Shown piece after piece: positions 15,873-22,364 of a stretch of DNA of 40,537 bases. Origin of the DNA: CAZWLD01 sp964634685. GTDB lineage: Bacteria > Bacillota_I > Bacilli_A > Acholeplasmatales > JAEDCM01. Position 1 is the first letter of the stretch. Each line of letters begins with the position of its first letter. The position numbers and the translations under genes are program-made. The notes beneath the pieces are model-generated. The model worked only from the letters and a program-made list of their open reading frames with translations, was not told where the DNA came from and did not search any database. The stretch lies in contig CAZWLD010000017.1 of NCBI GenBank assembly GCA_964634685.1, forward strand, positions 1 through 40,537, written 5' to 3'.

Positions 15873-15884
15873 ATTATTCCACCT

Positions 15885-17657
15885 TTACTTTTTTTTATAT
15901 TCTAGTATTTCTGAATAAAGTCTTCTCTTTTCGAGAGGATCAAGCGTATTCTCTGCTTGTCTTTTTAATTCTTCAATTACCTTGTTCTTTTTATATTCCT
16001 CAAGGACATTAAGACAATCACGTATTTCCTCCTTTGAAATACTATCATCACTATCCTTGATTGGTAAAACCTTTTCTTCGATAAATGCTTTTAGATCATC
16101 CGAAATCATCGTTTTGAATTCTTCGAAATTGAAATCACTGTGATCGCTATAGTAGCCCTGAATTAACATAATGCGCAATTCTAAAGCTAAAGGATTTATG
16201 CTTAAATCTCCTAAAATATCTTGGAAATATCCTTCAATATAATAGGCATCAGCTTCCGACTTAAGCATGTAATGTAAAAGAATACATTCCGCCTTTTTAT
16301 ATTTACTGTCGATTTTTAGATTACTCTTTTTTTTATCTTTAGAAATTTCGACAGTATTTTTGTTGCCTCTAGGCTTAAAATAATTAATGTAATCCGTTTT
16401 GATTGATTCCATTGAAACCTGCAAATCCGAGGCTAATACATTAAAATATTTTTCAATCAAAACATTTGATTTGCTTTTATAAATCATTTCAAAAACCTTG
16501 ATTTTAAAATTGTCAATTTCTAAATAATTAGAGAAATTAACCTTGCGCTTAAAATAGGCATAGCGAAAGCCATAGGGATCGATTACTTCATCACTGAAGC
16601 ATTTAGCTAAAGCCGCATCACCATATTTCGCCGCATATTCATCAGGGTCAAGATTGTCCTTTAATAAAACAATGCCAACATTAAGATTTTTTCCTAAGAG
16701 AATGTCAATGGCGCGATTAGTCGCCTCAATTCCGGCATTGTCACCGTCATAGCATATGATTACATTTTTAGTGTATCGGCTAATTAAAGCTGCCTGTTCG
16801 TCGGTTAAGGAGGTTCCCATTGAGCAAATACCTTCCTTAATTCCCGCATTATAGGCGGCAATGACATCCATAAAGCCTTCAAATAAAACTAAGCGCTTCG
16901 TCTTCCGACATGTTTCCTTCGCATTATGAAGGTTATACAAAACCTCACTCTTATGAAAAATAACTGTTTCTGGGCTATTTACATATTTTGAATCCGATTT
17001 TTTATCAAAAACGCGGCCACTAAAGGCAATTGTTTGCCCTTCAGCGTTTTTGATAGGAAACATAATTCGGTCGATAAACATATCATAAAAGCCAGTATGA
17101 TTCTTTTTAATCATTCCTGCTTCTAAAAGCTCCATTGTTGTATCCTCTTCATTAGTCATGGTTTTATAGAGGATGTCCATCTTCGATGGTGATAAACCAA
17201 TATTAAAGCTTTTTATAGTTTCATCATTTAATCGTCTTTTATGCAAATAATCTAAAGCTTCTTCACCCTTAATCGTATTTTTTAAGTAATATTCGTAGAA
17301 TTCTTGGGATTTTTGCATAACATTGTAGAGCTTTTGATATTTTGATTCCTTTTTCGGATAATTTGAAATCGAGAGCTCAATATTAAGTTTTTGTGCTAGA
17401 TAAAGACATGCCTCATCAAAGGTACAATTATGCATCGATTTGATAAAGGTAATGGGATTACCTCCGCCCTTGCAGGTCATACAATGGGCGATTTTTTTCT
17501 CTTGATTGACATAGAATGATGGATTACTGTCATCATGAAAGGGACAAAGTCCACGGTAATTCTTACCAACCTTTTCCAAGGCAATTCCTTCACTTCTAAC
17601 TAACTCTACAATATCTGTTTTATCTACGATTTCCTGCATTTTTTCTCGAGGAATCAT
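15885..17657 (-). CDS. dnaG: DNA primase DnaG
   Basis: Makes RNA primers at the replication fork. N-terminal zinc-binding domain (CPFHDD at about 38-43 and CMTC at 59-62), RNA-polymerase core, and TOPRIM domain with LFEGFMDVIAAY, GTSLTDEQ and YDGDNAG metal-binding residues. The C-terminal helicase-binding part is shortish; total length is 590 residues. AGGAG lies about 8 bases before ATG 17657. It sits 10 bases after glyS and 12 before rpoD, the macromolecular-synthesis operon arrangement. Confidence 0.97.
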   Translation of the reverse strand: MIPREKMQEIVDKTDIVELVRSEGIALEKVGKNYRGLCPFHDDSNPSFYVNQEKKIAHCMTCKGGGNPITFIKSMHNCTFDEACLYLAQKLNIELSISNYPKKESKYQKLYNVMQKSQEFYEYYLKNTIKGEEALDYLHKRRLNDETIKSFNIGLSPSKMDILYKTMTNEEDTTMELLEAGMIKKNHTGFYDMFIDRIMFPIKNAEGQTIAFSGRVFDKKSDSKYVNSPETVIFHKSEVLYNLHNAKETCRKTKRLVLFEGFMDVIAAYNAGIKEGICSMGTSLTDEQAALISRYTKNVIICYDGDNAGIEATNRAIDILLGKNLNVGIVLLKDNLDPDEYAAKYGDAALAKCFSDEVIDPYGFRYAYFKRKVNFSNYLEIDNFKIKVFEMIYKSKSNVLIEKYFNVLASDLQVSMESIKTDYINYFKPRGNKNTVEISKDKKKSNLKIDSKYKKAECILLHYMLKSEADAYYIEGYFQDILGDLSINPLALELRIMLIQGYYSDHSDFNFEEFKTMISDDLKAFIEEKVLPIKDSDDSISKEEIRDCLNVLEEYKKNKVIEELKRQAENTLDPLEKRRLYSEILEYKKK

Positions 17658-17667
17658 GTAACCACTC

Positions 17668-19044
17668 CTAGTCGATTAGCTCATCAATAAATTTAACTAA
17701 ATCCTCTACAGCCACGATTTCTTGTTTCATTGTGTCACGGAAACGAACCGTAACAGTATTATTTTCTAAGGTTTGTTCATCAATGGTCACACAGAAAGGT
17801 GTACCAACCGCATCCTGACGACGATATCTCTTTCCAATGGCCTGAGCTGCGTCATAGGTTGTTGAGAATTTGTGAGCTAATAGCTTATAGATTTCCATCG
17901 CCTTTTCCTCGTGACGCTTTTTAATTAATGGTAAAACACATACCTTATATGGCGCTAAAACCGGATGAAGACGTAATACCTCTCTTGTATCATCGCCCTC
18001 TAGCTTCTCGTTATCATAGCTGTCAAACATAATAGCTAATAATAATCTTTCAACACCAACACTTGGCTCAACAACATAAGGAACATATTTTTGATTTGTT
18101 TCTGGGTCGACATATTCTAATGATTCATGTGAATGATTTTGATGAGCAGTTAAATCATAATTAGTTCGACTAGCGATACCCCAAAGCTCACCAAAGCCCC
18201 AAGGGAATCGATATTCAATATCCGTTGTGGCATTTGAATAGAAAGCCAATTCCTCCGGATCATGATCACGGAAACGCAAATTCTCTTTTTTGATTCCTAA
18301 GCTTACAAGGAAATCAAAACAAGATTGACGAAGGGTTTGGAACCATTCTAATTCGGTTCCTGGCTTACAGAAAAACTCTAATTCCATTTGTTCAAATTCG
18401 CGAGTACGGAAAATGAAATTACCTGGTGTAATTTCGTTACGGAAGCTCTTACCAATTTGACCGATACCAAAAGGAAGCTTTTTTCGTAATGATCTTTGAA
18501 CATTTTTGAAATTAACAAAAATACCTTGGGCAGTTTCTGGACGTAAATAAACGACATTTTTTTCACTTTCAAAAACGCCTTGATTAGTTTTGAACATTAA
18601 ATTAAATTTACGAATATCGGTGTAATTCAAAGCACCACAATTTGGACATTTGATCTGGTTTTCCATAATAAAGCTCATTAGCTTTTCATTACTCCAACCA
18701 TCTCCGGTTTCTTTTCCGTTGGTAAAATCCTCAATTAATTTATCAGCACGATAACGAGCATTACAGCTCTTGCAATCCGTTAATGGATCGCTGAAGCCAC
18801 CAACATGTCCACTCGCAACCCAAACCTCAGGGTTCATTAGGATGGCCGCATCTAGTCCAACGTTGTACGGATTTTCTTGAACGAAATGACGCCACCAAGC
18901 TCTTTTAATATTATTCTTTAATTCAACACCAAGTGGACCGTAATCCCAAGAATTGGCTAAACCACCATAAATTTCTGATCCTTGAAAAATAAATCCTTGT
19001 TGCTTACAAAAGGCCACAAGCTGTTCCATTGAAATTTGACTCAT
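17668..19044 (-). CDS. glyS: Glycyl-tRNA synthetase, alpha2 (single-chain) type
   Basis: Class II synthetase of the homodimeric kind, 458 residues. It begins QLVAFCKQQGFIFQGSEIYGG and has the GLANSWDYGPLG strand, zinc-type Cys pairs CKSC and CPNC, motif 2 at SFRNEI, motif 3 at GVERLLLAIMFD, and a C-terminal anticodon-binding domain. The frame opens at 19077, but GGAGG with a 7-8-base spacer selects ATG 19044. It is the first gene of the operon driven by the promoter at 19084-19112. No T-box leader fits in the short 5' region. Confidence 0.97.
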   Translation of the reverse strand: MSQISMEQLVAFCKQQGFIFQGSEIYGGLANSWDYGPLGVELKNNIKRAWWRHFVQENPYNVGLDAAILMNPEVWVASGHVGGFSDPLTDCKSCNARYRADKLIEDFTNGKETGDGWSNEKLMSFIMENQIKCPNCGALNYTDIRKFNLMFKTNQGVFESEKNVVYLRPETAQGIFVNFKNVQRSLRKKLPFGIGQIGKSFRNEITPGNFIFRTREFEQMELEFFCKPGTELEWFQTLRQSCFDFLVSLGIKKENLRFRDHDPEELAFYSNATTDIEYRFPWGFGELWGIASRTNYDLTAHQNHSHESLEYVDPETNQKYVPYVVEPSVGVERLLLAIMFDSYDNEKLEGDDTREVLRLHPVLAPYKVCVLPLIKKRHEEKAMEIYKLLAHKFSTTYDAAQAIGKRYRRQDAVGTPFCVTIDEQTLENNTVTVRFRDTMKQEIVAVEDLVKFIDELID

Positions 19045-19083
19045 AATAATAGACCTCCAAAATAAATACTTATACAAATATAT

Positions 19084-19112
19084 ATTATAACAATAATATA
19101 GGCAAATATCAA
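19084..19112 (-). promoter_or_regulatory. Sigma-A promoter of the glyS-dnaG-rpoD operon
   Basis: Minus strand TTGATA (19107-19112), 17-base spacer, TATAAT (19084-19089). The leader to ATG 19044 is only about 33 bases. Confidence 0.85.
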
Positions 19113-19170
19113 TCTTTTTTCAATCTCCATCTATATTATCTTTCCTTTTTTTTCAAAAAACAAATCGAAA

Positions 19171-19210
19171 TAAAAAAAATCGAAATATTTCTTCAAGAAA
19201 TAAATCGATT
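19171..19210 (-). terminator. Intrinsic terminator after tetR
   Basis: Minus strand AATCGATTTATTTC pairs with GAAATATTTCGATT (19197-19210 with 19179-19192; two T-T mismatches), followed by eight T. Confidence 0.85.
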
Positions 19211-19215
19211 GCTAA

Positions 19216-19737
19216 TTAAGGTTTAATTATTTTGTGGATTACCGCATCGAGCTTACTGTAAGAGAAATCTCTTCGTACGGCATAGAAGACAAAGGATTCA
19301 GCAATGAATGCCTCCTCAAAGTCCGATACAGTGTACCCATATTTCTTTATTAGATTTGAAATAACAATTTGTAAATCTAAGGAAATAGAATTATCCTCGA
19401 ATGAAAAATCGTGAATTTCAAGGCGTTTTTTATAGAGCTCCTCGTATTTTAAAACAAAATCTACCAAATCATCAAAAATTAGATTGAGACAAGTGAATAA
19501 ATCATCTCCCGATTCCGCATCCATATTAACCTCATTTAAATAATCATCCCAATCAAGAAACAAAATTTTGGCGATTAGTCCATCCTTTGAGGGAAAATAA
19601 TTATAGAGAGTTCCAATGGCCATTTGACATTTTTTGGCAACATCACGCATATTAAAATCATCAAAGCCCTTTTCAGCTAATACTTCTTTTCCGGCCATAA
19701 TAATCTGATCACTAGCATTTTCAATTATCTTTGGCAT
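19216..19737 (-). CDS. TetR/AcrR family transcriptional regulator
   Basis: A 173-residue one-component regulator. The DNA-binding domain occupies about residues 1-55, with the helix-turn-helix MRDVAKKCQMAIGTLYNYFPSKDGL. The C-terminal part is a helical ligand/dimer domain without recognisable ligand type. No transporter or enzyme gene is adjacent in the usual target position. It has its own consensus promoter and terminator, unlike the housekeeping genes around it, and a 14-base inverted repeat just downstream of the -10 that could be its autoregulatory site. Confidence 0.88.
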   Translation of the reverse strand: MPKIIENASDQIIMAGKEVLAEKGFDDFNMRDVAKKCQMAIGTLYNYFPSKDGLIAKILFLDWDDYLNEVNMDAESGDDLFTCLNLIFDDLVDFVLKYEELYKKRLEIHDFSFEDNSISLDLQIVISNLIKKYGYTVSDFEEAFIAESFVFYAVRRDFSYSKLDAVIHKIIKP

Positions 19738-19755
19738 CCTACCACTCCTCTTTTT

Positions 19756-19769
19756 TTGAACAAATTCAA
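19756..19769 (-). promoter_or_regulatory. Inverted repeat in the tetR leader, candidate operator
   Basis: TTGAA-n4-TTCAA lies 5 bases downstream of the -10 box, at the expected transcription start. TetR proteins often bind such palindromes to repress themselves. Not tested. Confidence 0.4.
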
Positions 19770-19773
19770 TATA

Positions 19774-19802
19774 ATTATAGTCGTTTCTTTCAATCTTGTC
19801 AA
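19774..19802 (-). promoter_or_regulatory. Consensus sigma-A promoter of tetR
   Basis: Minus strand TTGACA (19797-19802), 17-base spacer, TATAAT (19774-19779): full match at both boxes. Confidence 0.88.
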
Positions 19803-19807
19803 TGAGA

Positions 19808-20503
19808 TTAAAAAAACATATGACTTTTTGTCTTAATCCCTAGATGAACGTGATAATACTCATCAATAAATGAACGTATTTCCTTGCGGACTTCATTATC
19901 TAATAAAGGAAGGCTATCCTTCATAATATCAAGATAATAAAGCTGACTAATTTCTTCTAAATGCGAATATCTTCCACATGCACATTCCTTGCACAAAACA
20001 CCACCATCAGAAAAGCTAAAGCCATACATCTCTTTTTTCCCACAGTGAACACATTCTCTAAAGGAAGGACCTACTCCCATCAAATAAAGAATTTTTAGTT
20101 CAAAAATAAAGCTAATTGTTTCAGGATTTTTGCCCTTATTTATTTGATCTAAGCATTTAAGAGTAAAAGGATATAGCTTGGCAAAATCAATATCGCTATC
20201 AGAAATTAAATAGGCAAGCTCAATGATATTATTAGCATAAAGGTTAGCCGTCAAATCATCCTTTAAATACTTATAATCATCTAGTACGTCACCATCCACA
20301 AAAACAGGAAGTTTGGCCTGTGAGGAAATATAGCTAATGTAGTTTAAAGGATAAGCCATATATCGATACTTGTTATTTATTTTTTTTGCACCCTTAACCA
20401 AAACTGATTTTTTTCCTTCGATTGTTAAAACATGAAGAATTTTTGAGCTTTCCTTAAACTCGGTTGCCTTTAGGATTATTCCCTCCATTTTGTCTGTGTT
20501 CAT
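19808..20503 (-). CDS. recO: DNA repair protein RecO
   Basis: Loads RecA onto SSB-coated DNA together with RecR in the RecFOR pathway. N-terminal OB-fold (EGIILKATEFKESSKILHVLT, about 1-80), a helical domain, and a zinc motif CVHC ... CKEC at about 151-175. The 231-residue length is a little short of the usual 250. ATG 20503 has GGGAAGAG upstream. It overlaps the yqzL-like small gene by 50 bases in another frame and lies next to era, the standard Firmicute order. Confidence 0.93.
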   Translation of the reverse strand: MNTDKMEGIILKATEFKESSKILHVLTIEGKKSVLVKGAKKINNKYRYMAYPLNYISYISSQAKLPVFVDGDVLDDYKYLKDDLTANLYANNIIELAYLISDSDIDFAKLYPFTLKCLDQINKGKNPETISFIFELKILYLMGVGPSFRECVHCGKKEMYGFSFSDGGVLCKECACGRYSHLEEISQLYYLDIMKDSLPLLDNEVRKEIRSFIDEYYHVHLGIKTKSHMFF

Positions 20504-20588
20504 TTTTCTCTTCCCTTTGCTTTCTCTTATATTTCAAGTAGTCCTCAATTTTTCCACTTTTCAAAAAATCATTCCAATATTTATTCAT
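20454..20588 (-). CDS. Small YqzL-like protein between era and recO
   Basis: A 44-residue frame that is easily missed. It begins MNKYWNDFLKSGKIEDYLKY, which resembles YqzL (W..F..tG.I..YL), the tiny gene found between era and recO in Bacillus. AAGGAG lies 7 bases before ATG 20588. The C-terminal half is basic and disordered-looking, and overlaps the first 50 bases of recO. Position, ribosome site and sequence pattern agree; the function of YqzL is not established. Confidence 0.7.
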   Translation of the reverse strand: MNKYWNDFLKSGKIEDYLKYKRKQREEKNEHRQNGGNNPKGNRV

Positions 20589-20590
20589 CT

Positions 20591-20622
20591 AAATGCTCCT
20601 TTCACCTATATTATGAGCATTT
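20591..20622 (-). other. Hairpin covering the yqzL-like ribosome site
   Basis: AAATGCTC and GAGCATTT (20591-20598 with 20615-20622) form an 8-bp stem around a 16-base loop in the era/yqzL gap. The 3' arm on the minus strand includes the GAG of the AAGGAG ribosome site. There is no T-run after it, so it is not a terminator. Confidence 0.45.
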
Positions 20623-20638
20623 TAGACAAAATTATCCG

Positions 20639-21541
20639 CTAATATTCTTCATCATACCCAAAATTTTTTAAATCAACCTGACGATTACGCCAATCCTTTT
20701 TAACGCGTACCCAAAGCTCTAAATTAACATTTTTTTCTAGCAGCTTGGCAATTTCTTTTTTTGACAAAAGGCGAATTTTCTTTAACAATTGTCCTTGCGC
20801 ACCAATGATGATTCCCTTTTGGCTTGGTCTTTCGCAAACAATGGTCGCATAGATATTGACGAGATTTTCTTCCTCTGGATCATCCTTCATCGAATCAATC
20901 ACAACCGCAATCGAATGCGGAATTTCTTCTCTTGTCAAATTAAGAACCTTTTCCCGAATTAATTCCGAAACTAAAAATCTTTCCGGATGATCAGTAATCA
21001 TATCATCAGGATAGAAACAAGGTCCCTCCGGCAATAATCTTTTAATCTCCTCCAGCAAATGGTCAATATGCGTTTTTTCCTTAGCCGAAATTGGAAAGAT
21101 TCCTTCAAAAGGATAAAGCTTCATATAGTCTAAAATCACGCGATCAATTGCCATTTTTCCTTTTAATAAATCAATTTTATTTAAAACTAAAAGAACCGGT
21201 ATTTTATAATTTTTCAAATTTTCAATTATTCGCAAATCGCCACCACCAAGGCCTTCCTTGGCATCAACCATAAAAAGAATAATATCAACACCCTGCATCG
21301 CCTGATAAGCCATATCAACTAATCTTCTTCCAAGCTCGTGGTGAGGCTTATGAATACCTGGGGTATCAATAAAAACCATCTGACTATCTTCATCCGTATA
21401 GATACCCTGAATATTATTTCTTGTCGTTTGAGCTTTATCGCTCATAATCGCTATCTTTTGTCCTAATACATTATTAATGAAGGTTGATTTACCGGCATTA
21501 GGCCTACCGATAATAGTTATAAAGCCTGATTTATGTCCCAT
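20639..21541 (-). CDS. era: GTPase Era
   Basis: Essential GTPase that assists 16S rRNA maturation and 30S assembly. G1 GRPNAGKST, G2-region QTTRNNIQG, G3 DTPGIH, G4 NKIDLL and G5 SAKEK are present, followed by the KH RNA-binding domain (IIGAQGQLLKKI). 300 residues, normal for the family. Its ATG overlaps the cdd stop (TAATG), with AAGGAG inside the end of cdd. Confidence 0.98.
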   Translation of the reverse strand: MGHKSGFITIIGRPNAGKSTFINNVLGQKIAIMSDKAQTTRNNIQGIYTDEDSQMVFIDTPGIHKPHHELGRRLVDMAYQAMQGVDIILFMVDAKEGLGGGDLRIIENLKNYKIPVLLVLNKIDLLKGKMAIDRVILDYMKLYPFEGIFPISAKEKTHIDHLLEEIKRLLPEGPCFYPDDMITDHPERFLVSELIREKVLNLTREEIPHSIAVVIDSMKDDPEEENLVNIYATIVCERPSQKGIIIGAQGQLLKKIRLLSKKEIAKLLEKNVNLELWVRVKKDWRNRQVDLKNFGYDEEY

Positions 21542-21927
21542 TATTTGAGCTCCTTAAAGCTATAAGGCAATAATTCCTCAAGGGTCATTTCCTTGACCTT
21601 ACCTTGTAAATTTGCAAGATATATTTTCGTATTGGGATTTAACAATTCAACCATAACCTGTCTACAGGCTCCACAAGGACTAATTGGGTCTTTTGTATCC
21701 CCAACCACAGCCATCGCAACCGTATCCTCCTTATGATATCCCATAGAAACCATTTTAAAGAGCGTGTTTCTCTCAGCACACATTGATAAGCCATAGGAGG
21801 CATTCTCAACATTACAGCCCGTAATAATCGTTCCATCCTTAAGTAAAACCGCTGCGCCAACCATAAAATTTGAATAGGGCACATAAGCATTTTTTCTTCC
21901 TTCAATTGCTTTTTCAATTAATTCCAT
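21541..21927 (-). CDS. cdd: Cytidine deaminase
   Basis: Zinc-dependent deamination of cytidine and deoxycytidine in pyrimidine salvage. Catalytic motif C-A-E-R-N at about 51-55 and zinc pair PCGACRQ at about 83-89, plus the YSNFMVGAAV substrate region. 128 residues, the homotetrameric type. AGAGAGG precedes ATG 21927, only 5 bases after the ybeY stop. Confidence 0.97.
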   Translation of the reverse strand: MELIEKAIEGRKNAYVPYSNFMVGAAVLLKDGTIITGCNVENASYGLSMCAERNTLFKMVSMGYHKEDTVAMAVVGDTKDPISPCGACRQVMVELLNPNTKIYLANLQGKVKEMTLEELLPYSFKELK

Positions 21928-21932
21928 TTTTA

Positions 21933-22364
21933 TTACCTCTCTAAATTTGCCGCAAGCAATATTTCTTCTTGTCTTTTAAACATAACCTCTTCATCCTCTT
22001 TGGTCATATGATCATAGCCATTTAAATGAAGATAACCATGAACTGCTAAAAAACCAACCTCTCGGGCAATCGAATGCCCATATTCCTTCGCTTGACGGAA
22101 GGCTTGATCCAAATCAATAAAAATATCTCCAAGCTCATCATCTAATTCGGCGATATCAATTAAATCAAGACTATCCTTTAAGGCAAAGGAAATAACATCA
22201 GTTACACGATCAATATTTCGATATTCTTTGTTAATTTCTTGAATTTCATCATCATCAACGAAAATAATATTCATTATCGAATCAAAATCCTTCAAAATAT
22301 TCGATATTAAATCCTCATATTCCTTTGTATCCTTTTCGGTATGATTAAAAAAATTGATTTCCAT
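21933..22364 (-). CDS. ybeY: Endoribonuclease YbeY
   Basis: Metal-dependent single-strand RNase used in 16S rRNA 3' processing and ribosome quality control. The zinc signature HGYLHLNGYDH (H-x3-H-x5-H) is intact, after the typical REVGFLAV. 143 residues. Its ATG overlaps by one base the stop of the large cassette protein (TAATG), so it is translationally coupled to that gene, whereas in many Firmicutes it follows pgpH. Confidence 0.97.
   Translation of the reverse strand: MEINFFNHTEKDTKEYEDLISNILKDFDSIMNIIFVDDDEIQEINKEYRNIDRVTDVISFALKDSLDLIDIAELDDELGDIFIDLDQAFRQAKEYGHSIAREVGFLAVHGYLHLNGYDHMTKEDEEVMFKRQEEILLAANLER

Noticed and set aside
19045..19215. T-box riboswitch upstream of glyS
   Set aside because: The promoter leaves a leader of only about 33 bases, and no T-box core sequence is present.
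20591..20622. Terminator between era and recO
   Set aside because: The hairpin has no T-run and lies on top of the next gene's ribosome site.
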